Of a stretch of 64,000 bases of DNA, positions 1 through 11,870 are shown in pieces. The position numbers were made by a program, and so were the translations under genes. Source of the stretch: Calvatia gigantea (Eukaryota; Basidiomycota; Agaricomycetes; Agaricales; Lycoperdaceae); the NCBI GenBank assembly GCA_025093985.1, contig JACAAK010000016.1, positions 369,917 to 433,916 of the forward strand, given 5' to 3'. The notes under the pieces were generated by a model. That model did no database searches. It had not been told where the DNA came from and saw nothing but the letters and a program-made list of their open reading frames with translations. Within the stretch, counting starts at the first letter, position 1; each line of letters begins with the position of its first letter.

Positions 1-648
1 TGTACCCAGCACGGGCTGTTACGATCGGTTTCGTGCCTTATTCTTTCAGGGTCCATACGGAGATTAATGGCAATCGGCACCGCAACTTATGTGATTCCGT
101 CAGGATTGACGGTCCTTGTAACTGGATTAATTGTTGCGCGTCTGCTGCTGTACGGAAGCGTCTCATTAGGGTAATGGGTAAGCACCTGAAATTATCAAAT
201 TTGTAATGGTGGGTTTTACCCCAGTACAGGAACGTCAGGCACCTCCGGTCCTTACATGAATATCGTTGCAATGCTGGTTGAATCCTACGCTTTTGAGTCC
301 GTATGGTCCATCGCTTCTGCAATGTCACTCGGCTTGGGAAGCCCCAGTTTCATCCTGTTCTCAGGGGTCGATTCCCTCATCAAAGTATGTACACGGGCAA
401 CGGCAACGGGACCTTTCGTGCACCTCTAATCCTATCCTCAGGTTATCGCCTACTTTCTTGTTGTTTATCGTGTTGCATCCGGGCGAGGGTGGACCGCGGA
501 GACAGAAAGCAAGCTCACAAGCTTACAATGGAACCGTGGTACACAGATCGCCACTGATGAAGCCAGCGGCACCCGGTCTCAAGTACCTACGACAACTATG
601 ATGGCAGTAGATTCTCCACCCATATTCCATTCCAAATCAGTCGTTTAG
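1..648 (+). pseudogene. 7-TM membrane protein family, 3' part of copy A (cut by window edge)
   Basis: This is the end of exon 3 plus exons 4 and 5 of the family described at 4975-6195. Exon 4 (from about 235) encodes the family motif for TM6 (VAMLVESYAFESVWS), and exon 5 encodes IAYFLVVYRVASGRGWT and the cytoplasmic tail, with the stop at 646-648. Near 150 one base is missing compared with the sister copies: the upstream frame (VTGLIVARLLL) meets a stop, while the next frame gives VRKRLIRVMG as expected. The sequence upstream of about 60 matches the family poorly. I read it as a decaying copy, but the 5' half lies outside the window. Confidence 0.6.
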
Positions 649-2219
649 TCAGCGTATTTTCATTTTTTTTGGTATTCTTTTCGTTCAGCTTTGTAGTTCA
701 TCGGGGACAGATCTGGGGAATCGGTCATCTTGTCATTTTTTCGGAGGGGATGCATATGTAGGTGGGGGGATATAAAGGGAGATAATCGTTCGCTGAGATA
801 ATGTTGAGTATTCTATGGGATGAATAGACTCCGACCTCCACTTGTACCTGCTACAGTTTATCAAAGCGGACGGGCAGAGCTGAGGGATCATAAGGATGGG
901 CAAAAGGACAATGGGAAATCGGAACTACTGTAAAGAAAGTCCCCGAGCCGCCAACCTCATTTCCGTGCGGCCTCAAGGCCCGGATCAACCACGATTTCCT
1001 AACCCGGAACCCGACCTCCGATGCCTCCGAACTCCACCTCGCCCACTTGTACTTCTCATTTCCGACTCTAAAAACATACAGACCGCTTTTCTATTCACTT
1101 TTCATACTTTCCCTACATTCCTTGTAATTAGAACCTCATAGAATGTCATTCCGGCCTGTTTGCAACCCCACTCAATATGTTTTCTTGTTCTTTCTTTTAA
1201 ATTTACATTCTACTCTTTGTAATACATGCGCACAGGCCACTGTTGTCCCCTTTAACCTCTCCCCCTTCTCTCTCTATCCTTCGCCTTGACAGCTTGGACG
1301 TTTCGTATTCGTAAACACCACCCTCCGGACACTCGGAAATTGTTCTCGCCGCCTTTCCGGATCCCTCTCTCATCATTTCGAATCTTCGGAACAGATTTAT
1401 CTTCTGTTCCATCGCCTCGTAGATTCCCTGACCTCCATTTCTATCCCTTCCCCTTTCCAACAATCCCCTTGGTCGAGAACAACGTCAGCCGGACACTGAC
1501 GTGCTCGCTAACCTAGCCGTAGCCCCCCTCTTCACTCCTTTAACTTGTGAAGCGTATATTCAAGGGCATACCTGAGAAGCCAGCCGCAGCGCATCTGGAA
1601 GGCTTAAATACCACACCATATTCCAGTTTGGACATCACCTCTGGGAATGGATTATGCACGCACTGATTGGGGGGTGCATCAACTACTTCCAATCAAGTGG
1701 ATATCTCCCTTTCACATCGGGGCTCAGGTTGGATATCCTCCTACCCGGTGTGAATTCTTGGACGGGTCGGGGGAACGGGCAGAGATGAATAGCTGCGCGA
1801 AAACCTCAAGAGAGATTAACTCCAAGCAAAGGATAGGCGTTACTTGATTGAGAACGTAGATTCGGGACACCAACGGAATCACCTTCTCGGTGACCGTGTC
1901 CCTCCTTCTTTGATCGTGATACATCGCAAAAGAAAAAAAGAACGCTCTTCTTATCGATACCCGAAGTCAACCAGGTGGTCGCACTACATCCTTTCCAACG
2001 GCCGAATACTCAGCAACTTCATCTGGGCAGCAATAAGCACCCCCGCCTCATCAAACAGCAACACCTTTGCCTCCGCATTCTGACAACATTTCCGCTATCA
2101 TCGTAACAGCGCCCAAAGCACTCGAAATCGTATGTGCACGTCTAAAAAAACACCATTTCATTTAATTCATGTAACTTGAGTACTGAGATCACGTACACGG
2201 CAAATTTGAAGGAGAAACA
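649..2219. other. No gene recognised; degraded duplicated DNA
   Basis: This is the downstream flank of 7-TM copy A. The part at about 805-870 matches the downstream flanks of the other copies (a conserved CCTCCACTTGTACC stretch). The minus strand around 2030-2085 reads NAEAKVLLFDEAGVLIAAQ, which looks like real coding sequence, but I cannot name it and it is not continued. There is no long open frame. Confidence 0.4.
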
Positions 2220-3190
2220 TAATTTCGTGGGTCTGGGGTTACATCGGTGGTGGCTTCGGATGGTGGGAGGAGGAATGAGGGGTGGGGAGAGGGGGGGTTA
2301 CAACTGCTGGGCGTGGGGTGGGTGCCGCGAAATGGGGGAATGGGCCTGTATCACCTCCAAAGGAAAGTAAACCGTCCAGTTGAACGTGCATTCGTTCACC
2401 AGCGCGCCGTAGGTGCGGGAAATTACGGGACATAGCTCAACAACATACCGATCGACGGGTGTATCTTAGGTTCCGGTGCCATAATTCTTTTCTCCCAACT
2501 CGCTGTCCTGGGATTGAAACCGCTGCGTATTTTTCTTTGTTTCTTTGCATCTGTTCGCGTATAAACTGTGTTGCCTGTTGGATAGCCTGTCTCAAAAACT
2601 GTGTAACCTTTGCTCTTCTGAATCTATTCGCGTACAGCCTATGTCGCCTTTTGGATAGTTTGTCCCAAAAATATAACAGCAACAGCTCACGGGCGAGTCC
2701 GTGGTCGGTATGCGTGATCTTTGGCCCAGGCGAATCTCAGGAGCTCCAGTGCTTTGGAGATCCGAACTATGCAAGATGGTGATCCCGCCGAAACGAGGAG
2801 ACTAGATAACGTCTGGTTTGTATTGTATTTCTCGCAACGCTTATCAAGCCACCAATATCACGAACTAAGTAGACTGAACAATTGTGCTCGCGTTAGCACC
2901 GACAAGATATATCCCATGAGCAGCAACGCACCTCGCTTTCGTGCCACAGCCTTACCCAACTTCTACCTCCACACTTAGTCAAATTGGCGCCATCGTCCTC
3001 CTTCAACACTCCCCTTCATCACTCCTATCTCCGTTATCACGCCAGCGACTTATCCACCCTTTCCAGAAAAACCCCACTCTCCGCGAGATGGATGTTCATT
3101 CGTTCGTAATCGTTATGCACCTCTTCACGCTCAACCCTGGCAACACTTTCAATTCCACTTGTGCTTCAAGTTTGCGACCCTCCGCCCACA
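2220..3190 (-). pseudogene. Unrecognised minus-strand gene family G2, copy 1
   Basis: This block recurs at about 7470-8000, 14690-15480, 18830-19530 and 29210-29780. The shared core on the minus strand reads like FLRQAIQQATQFIREQMQ here and VFSKQTMHEAAQVMRKWMQ in the last copy: an amphipathic helix with QxM repeats. A proline/histidine-rich segment follows it (RRLPHTHPPQP in related copies). Copies differ by indels and have stops in every frame, so all look dead unless many short exons are involved. I do not recognise the family. Confidence 0.4.
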
Positions 3191-3329
3191 TGAACTAAGC
3201 TGTCACGCAGGTTTGATACGCCGGTTGGCTTTGGCACCCTGGCGGATTTTGGTGTAGACCTCGAAGGGTTGTTTAAACCGCGCTTTTCCAAGGGATACTT
3301 GGTGTTGCCGTGATTCCGGAAGCTTGCTG

Positions 3330-3900
3330 CAACCAAGCCAAGCTAGGGGGTTTATACTATTTCTTTTGTGGAGAAGGGTTGAGGCAGTAGGAGGAAAAAA
3401 ACGCCAAGGGACGTCCCTCGCGAAATTCTTCGTGTTCAACGTAAAACCTTGTCGTGGTATGATGGGTTCGATTTGGCCGCTTGGTGAAGATTGCACCCCA
3501 CACTGTTGCGTCGATCTGTCAACAGCGGCAATAATGCATAAACCCGGGGAATGCAGACCTTTTCAGTCATTCTCCCTGACAAGTCAGTGGCGGAACCGAG
3601 CTGAGAGGCCTGGACCAGTGCAATAGTGAATCAACAGCCTTGGCTCCGCGTGCTACACCGGGATGCACCTACTTGACATCAGCACTCGGCCAAATGCGTC
3701 GTCCCAGCCGTGGCTATTCCAGGACGTGCCAAACACACCTCGGAAGGAATCTGTTTCCAGCACAGAGGACAATGGTGCATGATGTTCTAGTGTTATCCGC
3801 CCATGATTAGGACGTGATGTATGCTCAGGAGAAGCTTGATCGCTGGCATAGGAAGTGATGCATTCGTGGTGAAATTAACTGATGCAGTTGATGCATGATG
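3330..3900. repeat. Duplicated block Z+Y, copy 1
   Basis: The segment 3410-3900 is repeated at 27085-27480 with mostly C/T and G/A differences (shared landmarks: TTCTTCGTGTTCAACGTAAA, CAGCGGCAATAATGCATAAAC, GTGCCAAACACACCTCGGAAG). The first part (Z) also recurs at 11330-11870 and 23420-23960. No frame stays open through it in all copies. Confidence 0.6.
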
Positions 3901-4129
3901 GTGGGAAGGCGAGAAGAAAGACACGCCTCTTTTTGGATCGGCAGGTTCCCGTTCGATGGATCAAATGAAGATAAGTATATAGTGATCAACACACTACGCC
4001 GGTCACTTTCAAAGTGTAGATTTCAACTCGCTGGTGAAGCGAACACTATTTACGGTGACCGAAGGAAACCACCATCATTATTAGCGGTCACAACACAGGT
4101 CCCTCGCTCTCAACTCCCCACTGGCTTAT

Positions 4130-4760
4130 TCGTTTGGACCTGGAGCGGGTAGCCATCTCCACATACCCTCGAGCACTTGTCCGCCATCTAATAGCCTCTA
4201 TTCTCAGAGGACCGCGACTTCAGGTGATGGGCCAGACAGGTCATCATGGACGCATTCTTCACATGGCGCTATACCAACAACTACACAAAGCATCCCCTCT
4301 GGCTCATTGGCTCACCGGGTGTCAGCAAATATACAGACATCTAGACGCCTACCGACATTGAAACCGAAGCCGAAGCTAGTGTGAACAGGCCGAAGCAACC
4401 TCGGTGCGACCCTGTTCATCTCTCGATCCAACGAACTCTCTGCTTTAAAACAAGCACTGGCCATAATTACGGACCAGTTTGTGGCCAGAAACCTGTCTTA
4501 TCGTCTTATCGCACTTACATCAATAAGTCCACGACAGCCGATCCTGGACTGTTTAGAGAGGTTATGGCCGAGGTATCCAGAATCCTCATCCTGAAACCCC
4601 GAGCACTCAGCATAGAAATCGAAAACATAGACCAGTCTGATTTCATCAAAGCAGGCAATGATGCAGGAGGGAAAAGGGGACTCCTCCGTGGCTGTTTAGC
4701 GCCTTCAGCGTCAATCTTCCCATCTATCAGGGAAGATTACAGGTCTATCGACTGTGGCTG
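4130..4760 (+). pseudogene. NACHT/STAND NTPase (NLR-like) relic N1
   Basis: The plus strand reads HPLWLIGSPGVSKYTDI, a decayed Walker A loop (family form GxxGxGKS/T) in which the Gly-Lys-Ser is lost. Next comes LGATLFISRSNELSAL, matching the 'LGAxFFFSRxN' strand of fungal NACHT proteins, and then TADPGLFREVMAE, matching the helix before sensor 1. Frames change between these motifs and stops occur, for example just after the Walker A remnant. In living members this domain binds ATP and switches oligomerisation in incompatibility and immune-type responses. Only an inactive remnant is seen here, about 200 bp upstream of an intact 7-TM gene. Confidence 0.55.
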
Positions 4761-4930
4761 ACCTCCGCCTTTTCCCGCTCCAACTTTTGGATCGACCCTC
4801 GTTCCACTACCCACTTCCATGCCCGGATTCCCCAAAGAAAAGATTGGAATTTTTCATTGGTCGCCTATTCCCCCCAAGGACTGGTGTAATTTTGAGAGCC
4901 GACAGCGACTCGTCACTGGCAGAATATATA

Positions 4931-4974
4931 CCTACACGAAATGAAAATCTTGTTGACCCACTCCCCTTTTTATA
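4931..4974 (+). promoter_or_regulatory. Core promoter / 5' leader of 7-TM copy B
   Basis: The segment ends with ACTCCCCTTTTATAATG. The C+T-rich run just before the start codon is shared with copies C and D (CTCCCCTTTCCATAATG), which supports using this ATG in all three. An AT-rich ATATATA at about 4923-4930 stands at the place of the TATA box in the sister genes. Confidence 0.45.
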
Positions 4975-6195
4975 ATGAGCTCCTCATCTCAGAGCATACC
5001 ATTCCCCTGGGCAGCCCTCGACCTTATCGGTAATACGACCATCCTCGGAACCTCTTATGGTATCTCGTTCACACTTTATTGCCTCTGTGCTCGGTTGTTG
5101 TACCCCCAACTTCAGGAGCCAGACAAGCGAAGGCAGACGAGGTTCACACTTGGCTATGTTTCTCTTTTACTACTTTTCACGACGGCCCTTCTCGCACTGA
5201 ATTCACATATGATCCAATTGGCTTACATCAATCATCCCGGCTTTCTTGGAGGGCCATTTGGATACGAAATTTCCACAATTTCAACCAACCAAACGTATAT
5301 CACAGCAGCTGGCATCCTCAACTTGGCTGTTTTAGTCATGACGATGGCAATACAGGTCAGTCACCAATCCTACTTGTTGAGATCGCTGGACACATATCCT
5401 GATAGATCTGGTGCGTGCGGATAATATGGAGCGGAGCACAATATGCCGCAGCAGTCACCATTCTGCCTCTTCTCCTTTTCTCTTACATAGGTATGCTAAT
5501 AGTGACTCTCGGTGGTTGAAGCACATAATGACGCAACCAGCACTGGACGTTCCACTCAACATATTACCGGGCTCCGTGCTACTGAATCGGGTTGGCACCC
5601 GGAGCTTTATTATAATGGGCATTACAGAATATGCGGTTCTGTCAGCATTACCTGTCCTTATTACTGGGCTAGTAATCTGGCGTATTTTTCGAGTAGGAAG
5701 GGAGTATGTAAAGATAATGGGTAAGTACCCGATCCAATATCAGGCGTGCGAGGACAGGCTTCATAGCAGTATATGAACGTCAGGTGCTTTACAAGGTCCT
5801 TATTTGAGCATCGTTGCGATGTTGGTTGAGTCCTATGCTTTGGAGTCTATATGGACCACCGTATCCGCAATCTCATATGGACTCGGAAACCCCGCTGTCT
5901 CTTTATTTGTGGGGAACGATTCCACGATCAGGGTACGTACGCATATTTCAGTGATGGCATCCTTTGCACACCTCTATGTGTTTAGGTCATTGCCTACATT
6001 CTTGTCATTTATCGTGTTGCGAACAGACGAGGATGGACCTCAGAAACGGAACGCAAACTCACGAGCTTACAATGGAATCGTGACGTCCAGATCGTCACTG
6101 ATGAAACCAGCGGCGCTCGGTCTCGCGTACCTGCAACTACAGTTGTGGGAGGAGTAGGTTCTCCACCAACATCCCATTCTGAGCCGATCGTTTAG
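4975..6195 (+). CDS. Seven-transmembrane fungal membrane protein, copy B (intact)
   Basis: There are five exons: 4975-5355, 5406-5490, 5541-5720, 5784-5932 and 5986-6195, joining in frame to 334 residues. Seven hydrophobic segments can be seen, at about residues 14-40, 57-85, 105-135, 138-165, 180-205, 217-243 and 250-275. The short cytoplasmic-type tail is rich in Ser and Thr (ends SPPTSHSEPIV). Key family motifs are YCLCARLLYPQLQEPDK after TM1, LVESYALESIW in TM6 and VIYRVANRRGW after TM7. The topology is GPCR-like, but no ligand or G-protein motif is recognised. This type of protein is highly multiplied in Agaricomycetes and its function is unknown. The gene is CpG-rich, unlike copies C and D. 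Intron 3 uses an acceptor 9 nt downstream of the sister genes because their AG reads AT here. Confidence 0.8.
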
Positions 6196-6459
6196 TTTTT
6201 GATGTGGTTTTCTTTTGTTTTGGTATTGTAGTTTGTCAGGGACCGATCCCCGAGGTTGGTCATCTTTTAATTTATGTATATTTCAGTAGGGGGTTTTTGA
6301 AAAATAACCATTCATATAACGTTGGGTGTACTATGGAACGAATGCGCGTGGCTTTGGGCCTCCACTTGCACCCGCTACAGCATATTAACGCAAACACAAG
6401 GCTGAGAAGGCTATAGGATGGGTGAAGGGATGACGAGAAATCAAGATCTCCCCACCTTG

Positions 6460-7247
6460 TGAGGGTCACAACAGACCTCTCAGGTAGCCCCCGGGTATAC
6501 CGCGTCCGGCAGTTGTAATCAGCGCGATGGGCGGATATTGACTTCGTTTAGGTAGATGCTGACCTATAAGGTCACTGTTTGTATAGCACATCGGACACAC
6601 CTGGTTGACGCGGGCCACTAGAGGGAATTGTGATTTATATCCCACTCTAGAGGGTATGACTTGAGTCAACCGGTTCCCAGCATCTTCCTCCACCGTCACC
6701 ACTCCCAACGGCGCCGGTTACGAAAGACGGAGTCTGTTTGAGCGAGGAAAGGAATTTGTCATTTACTGTGGGCAGTTTTCGGGCGCCCAGGATCGTCGGT
6801 TGCTTGAATCCCAGTGCATAGTTCGACGATAATCGACCCATTAAGTGTCGTTGTTTCTTCAAGCGTGGGAGTCTTGCTATTGATATCGGCAGACGTCACA
6901 GGTGTAGGGAAGGTGGAGACAGGATAGGTGCAGCATCGACGGCGAAGAGTTGAGATATGCAACCTCGTTCTCGTGTCACGGCGCTGCTCTTCATTTAAAC
7001 CCTAATCTGTAAGTGATCACACAACAAGGGGTAGGCGAACGCACCTTCTCTCTTCCTCCTTTCTAATCGATGGAGCATTTCCCGGGTGGAGAGTACGGAG
7101 ATGGAGATAAACAATTGCGCTGAATGTTCGAGACCGGGTTGTGTTGAACAAAGGACGAATGTCATGAGATCTGGGATAGGGGTTTTAGAGCGCTGGGCGT
7201 GGTCCGACAACAACGAACTTACCTTCAGGATGAACGTCAGGATACAT
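6460..7247 (-). pseudogene. Unrecognised minus-strand gene family G1, copy 1
   Basis: The probable start is ATG at 7247-7245, an eight-codon first exon (MYPDVHPE) followed by a GTAAGT donor at 7222. The same mini-exon and donor occur at 18604 and 28964. Further in, the frame reads EETTTLNGSIIVELCTGIQA, matching the copy at 28480-28964. One-base indels near 6795 and 6685 put later parts out of frame compared with that copy. Family unknown; no membrane segment or catalytic motif recognised. Confidence 0.4.
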
Positions 7248-7469
7248 TGTAAATGAAAAAGAGTGTTCCCCCCGTTCACTCACCATCATGTCACCGGATC
7301 ACGTCCTCTCAAACAACTGAACCTTTAACGGCTTCATCCAGCGACAACCTTTGCCTTCTGGAGCGGAAAAACCCTCCGAGATTACCGTTCCCCTTCGCCA
7401 CCTCGAGCAACCGAAATGGGACGCTTAAATCTGAGCAAAAAAGTCACCACAGTTCCTGCGGCTTGAGGA

Positions 7470-8000
7470 CCGTTAGGACCCGTCCGGGTAGTAATGTAAT
7501 TCCGTGGTTGGTGAGACGAGGAGGTGGATCTTTGTGGCTAATGGATGTGAGGCAGACGCTGAGGAATAGAGGGACAGGGCCATCTTATTTTCGAAGGGGT
7601 AGTTTGGCGGAACGCGCATTCGTTCAATTCTGCAATACATGTTAGATATACGGAGTTCTAGGGCATGGTTAATGATATACACTCCTTGGGCATACCTTAC
7701 TTGCAAATCCAACCTCTCGACTTGTAGTATTAGGACCTTCAATCGCTGCGTAATTTACGTTGTTCGTCCGCATCTGTTTGCGTGCAACCATAGTGTGTTC
7801 CGAGACCATAAAGTACATTTGATGCTTTTTCGTGTGCCAACCTAACCGACAAGACCGCGATGGATGTGCTAGAGACCCTGAGTCCAGGCGAGTCTGGCGA
7901 GCTCCAGTACTTTGAAGTGCGAGGTGGGGATCCAGTCGAGACGAGACGACTAGCTTGGTTTGTATTCTCGGGAGAGCTCGATTTCCGACACAAGAAGTAA
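7470..8000 (-). pseudogene. Family G2, copy 2 (partial)
   Basis: It matches 2220-2790, 14690-15120, 18830-19200 and 29210-29480 on the minus strand (landmark: a GTTTGCGTGCAACC / GTTTGTGCACGATC-type stretch). It is shortened compared with the last copy, and stops occur in all frames. Not recognised. Confidence 0.35.
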
Positions 8001-8120
8001 TGTGCTTGTAGTGGAGTTCATTGATGTGGTTGTTGAGAGGGTTAACCCAGCTGTCAACTGTGTAAGAAGAAGGAACAAGGACGTGATTGTGTAGTGGACG
8101 GTCGAGGCATATTCGTCACA
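7970..8120 (-). repeat. Duplicated block Y, copy 2
   Basis: The minus strand reads STTTSMNSTTSTLLLVSEIE. Related sequence lies at 19570-19960, 24100-24380, 27360-27480 and 29810-30190 (TINPTMNISLLVSET in the last). It is a conserved exon-like block of an unrecognised gene. Confidence 0.35.
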
Positions 8121-8249
8121 TGTGACTCTTGCACACAGAGCAAGTGAGAAAGACAATCAACTCCGTTCGCGGCTCCTTCTGAGTTACGCTCAAAGGTGAC
8201 CGGCGCTCGAACTCAAGCTCAAGCTTCAGCTACCCATGGGAGTCACCAA

Positions 8250-8575
8250 TCAATCTATGCTACTGCAATGGGTGCATTCAGCATAACAGCAACCCCGAGC
8301 CAAATTTTACTATGGAACGTTTCCATCGTTAATTCCGAATCCGGTGTCTTGCGTTCAATGATCCATCCAAGCTGGGAGCAGGCTTTTCTCTCGACACACT
8401 TTAGGGTTGTTGTATGCAACCCGGTAGCCATCCCCAGAGGCTGGCAGCAAGTTGGGCGACACGGCCGCGCGTGCTATCAACCGAAAATCGTCATACTCAT
8501 TATTACAAGGGTTTCGATGGCGCATATCCTGGTTCATCTATGTGATACGCAGAACATTTTTTCATATGCTGTCCG
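8250..8575 (+). repeat. Duplicated block H, copy 1
   Basis: This plus-strand block recurs at 20200-20470 and 30300-30585, and its first part at 12570-12780 and 24700-24900, where it lies upstream of NACHT relics. In the best copies it encodes RRYSDSGTLRPTVRLNREQ followed by FLPTHLQAVARNLVIIPKG. This copy has lost that frame. Confidence 0.4.
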
Positions 8576-8584
8576 TTGAATATC

Positions 8585-9110
8585 TCGGAAATTAAAAATC
8601 ACAGGATTGCGGTCGACCCGCTAGCTCAAACGATAACCACAGGAGATCCAGGACCAACTCATTCATGAGCGCCCTCAAGACAGGTTCTTTGTGCATTGTC
8701 AAGGAATACACCAGGTCGCCCCCATCATGCTATCCTGGCAGTTGCGCCAGTGACCATGTTCAATGTTCTTGGTGTGGTTACTTCATTCATTGCGTGTCGA
8801 ACATCTGGTATCAGCCTCATTTGAGTTTTGTCGTGTTGACTGACCGACCTTTTATTTCTTGTGAATGATGGCTCTGAGCTAACTCGAATCAAGGATCTCC
8901 AGATCCGGGGATTACTGATGCACACCATGAGGTCGGCTGGCTTACCTCCGGTAGCTTACCCACAAACAATCTGCGGCTTTGCGAGCCCCGATCTGCCCAC
9001 TCGCTTCATGAGGACATCCGAATGCTTCCCGGGTCCACTCAGGAAGGTATTGGGGTCTTGTTCGCCCTTGTAATTCTTGAACATCTCTCTCGGTGGATTG
9101 AGAAGGATGG
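8585..9110 (+). repeat. Duplicated block G3, copy 1
   Basis: It recurs at 20560-21090 and 30585-31080. In the second copy the frame reads IPAVAPVTMFNVLDVVNLF, possibly a membrane segment. It always lies upstream of a 7-TM gene flank except in the third copy, where it ends the array. Not recognised as a known family. Confidence 0.4.
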
Positions 9111-9184
9111 ACACCGAGATGTAGACTCAGGGTTTACGTGATCAAAGTGGGTAGCTGGTGATTTTCCCTACATAATTGGATGAA

Positions 9185-9660
9185 CTCCAAGCAACTGCCG
9201 CATGCTTGCTCCGAGATGCCCTTTTACGAGTCAATCAAAAGGCCATCGGAGATGCACACACCTTCAAGGGAGTGAGTGTAAGGAACGTAGAACTCAACTA
9301 CACAGCTCATATAGTGCTTTTCAAAGAGTATTGGGACGAACTGTGATAATCAGAAAACTCAAAATGATCTGATACTCTTCACTTAATTGATCTCAGACCC
9401 TCTCCCTACGAGCTAGCCTATGCAGTACCTTCCATGCCAGTATCTGCGAGATGATACCAGTACGTGATCCCAAAGTGCTGGAATGTGTTCCATTGTACAC
9501 CACCTCCAACAATAAAACTGCAGTTAAAGCCCCAGTGCAGTTGAAGCCCACCTGATGTATCCTTGTGTGTTCTGGAGCCAACAGTGATTCACAGTCAGAA
9601 TAAACCATTATATATATTCACACAAAATTTGAACATTACAAGCTTGCTCCCCCTTCCATA
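9185..9660 (+). promoter_or_regulatory. Conserved 5' flank and TATA box of 7-TM copy C
   Basis: About 475 bp aligns with the flank of copy D (21140-21774) and with the orphan flank at 53370-53911. The run CCATTATATATATTCACAC at 9605-9623 includes a TATA-like element about 45-50 nt before the ATG. The copy D flank has the same element at the same spacing. CAACTGCAGTT-like and AAAATGATCTGATAC stretches are held in all three. Confidence 0.55.
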
Positions 9661-10893
9661 ATGAGTACCACATCTCAAAGCAAGCTCTTCCTCATTGAAG
9701 CTTTTGACCTTCTTAGCAATATGGCTATTCTTGGAGTCTTCTATGGCATTGCATTCACTCTTTATTGCCTCTGTGCTCAGTTGCTATACCTTCAACTTCA
9801 GGAGCAAGACAAACAAAGACAAGCCAGATTTACACTTGGCTATATTTCTCTTGTATTGTTTTTCACAACAGCCTTACTTATATTAAATGCACGGATGAGC
9901 CAATTGGCTTATATCAACCATGCCAACTTTCCTGGAGGGCCATGGGAGTATGAAGTATCATACAATCCAACTACCAGCTCATATAAGATGGCAACTAGTA
10001 TCTGTGACTTGGTTGTGGAGGTCTTGACAATGGCAATACAGGTTAGTCATTGATCAAACTTGTCAACATCACTGAACACACCATCCTGGCAGGTCTGGCG
10101 CCTATGGGTAGTATGGAGTGGAACACAATATGTTCTAGTGGTTATTATCCTGCCCTTGCTGCTCCTCCTCTCTTACATAGGTATGCTGACATTGACACTC
10201 TTTGGTTGTCACATCTGACAGCATGGCCAGCCCTTTATATTCCAACCAATATGGTGGATGCTTTCATACCTGTTGATCAGCTTGGTATCTCCACCTGGAA
10301 GGCAGTTGCAATGGCCAGTGCAAGCTTTGCAATTCTGTCAGCACTCACAATCCTTGTGACTGGGCTGATAGCCGCACGTATTTTGCTAGTCCGAAGGCAT
10401 AACATCAGGTTAATGGGTGGGTACCCGAAATTATTAAATTTGTAACAATGGCTTCACTGTGGCATTAAAGGAATGTTGGATAGTTACAATCCTTACATGG
10501 GCATCGTTGCGATGCTGATCGAATCCTATACTTTAGAGTCTGTGTGGTCCACTGCTACTGCAATTTCAAGTGGCTTAAACGACCCCAGTCTCATTCTGTT
10601 CGTGGCAAATGATTCCACCATTAAGGTACGTGCATTAATCACGGTCGTGACATCTTTCACACATCCCCATTGTCCAGGTCATCGCATACTTTCTCATTGT
10701 CTATCGAGTCGCAAGTGGACGAGGTTGGACCAGGAATACGGAGCGCGAACTCACGAGCTTGCAATGGAATCGTGGTGTACAGACTGCGACTCGGACTGAT
10801 GAAACCAGCGACATTCGTTCCCGGGTCCATGCAACTACGGTTGCGGTGGTAGTAGGTTCTCGATCCGTCTCCCACGAGGAGTCAACTGTTTAG
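9661..10893 (+). CDS. Seven-transmembrane fungal membrane protein, copy C (intact)
   Basis: Five exons (9661-10041, 10093-10180, 10222-10416, 10471-10625, 10678-10893) join in frame to 344 residues. The exon phases are the same as in copies B and D. The 41-nt intron 2 (10181-10221, GTATGC..GACAG) is needed to keep the frame. Motifs include YCLCAQLLYLQLQEQDKQRQ after TM1, IWRLW-like VWRLWVVWSGTQY after TM3, IESYTLESVW in TM6 and VYRVASGRGW after TM7. The tail ends VSHEESTV. Between 9661 and 10260 only two CpG dinucleotides were counted, against 25 in the matching part of copy B. Role unknown; GPCR-like topology only. Confidence 0.8.
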
Positions 10894-11329
10894 GTGTTGA
10901 TTTTTTATTTGGCGCTCTTTCATTCTAATAATGTAGTTCATTGAGGACCGATCTGGGTGGTTGGTCGTCTTGTTATTTAAAAATGTGTATATTTTTGTAG
11001 AGAGTTATGAGAGTAGATAGGTGTCTGTATTGCGTTGAGCGTGCTATCGAGCGAATGGGTTCCGGCCCCCACTTGTATCAGCTGAGGTCAGTATAATACG
11101 GTAAATGTAAGAACAAGAGATCAACGGAATGAGCAGAAGGACAACAGGAAATCCAAGAACTCCAGCTTGTGGGCGTGTACTTGCGGGTGCGCACTTGAGT
11201 AGTCGGCCGTAGCTGCTGTCTGGTGAGTGTGACCCAGTACCAATCATGAATACTGATTTAGTCCTTGGGTGTGGACGATCGTAAAAAAGTGTCAAGCCAC
11301 TCGGTTCGCGTGCTGTCATTACCGCCAAC
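10894..11329. other. 3' flank of 7-TM copy C, no gene seen
   Basis: It aligns with 22998-23420 (landmark GCTATCGAGCGAATGGGTTC at about 11044 and 23138). It is the downstream region of the gene and part of the duplicated unit; no open frame is held between the two copies. Confidence 0.5.
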
Positions 11330-11870
11330 GTTCAGGGTGGGTGCTGAGGGTGGAGATGGTTCCGCGACCTTGGGGGTATCTTGTTAAGTGATGGTGCCGA
11401 TCTTGGATGGGGTTGGGAGAGGACGAGGTTGCGGATGGTGGGTATGAGGCAAACGTCGCGTACTGGAGTTATGTGCCCGTATCATCATCAAGGGAGGGTG
11501 TACACTCCCGGTTGAACGCGTAGTCCTTAATTTGCAACGTACGTTAGGTAGACGGAAAGATAGGACACAATCAGTGACGTACCGCTTATCAGCCAAACCA
11601 CTGCGCTTGTGCTGGTTCTTTTCGTACGGGGCGCCTGGGGCAGCGGGAGGGAGCTATCACCACAGGACGTCACTCGCAAAAATATTCGCGTTCGACGTAA
11701 AATGCAAGGACTTGTGCGTTGTGTGGATTCGACCCAGCCGCTTGGTGAAAACTGTACTCACGCCGTTGTTCGTCAAAACCCGATAGTATTGCATCTGTCT
11801 CAGGAAGGCGCACCTTTTCTACCGTTTTCTTTGATAAATCACCAGCGCGACCCATATGACTAAATCAACA
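11330..11870. repeat. Duplicated block Z, copy 2
   Basis: It matches 23420-23960 along its whole length, and 3330-3620 and 27085-27220 in part. Copies differ mainly by C/T and G/A changes. A minus-strand frame at 11670-11855 can be read (contains SFHQAAGSNPHN) but is not held in the other copies. Confidence 0.5.
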
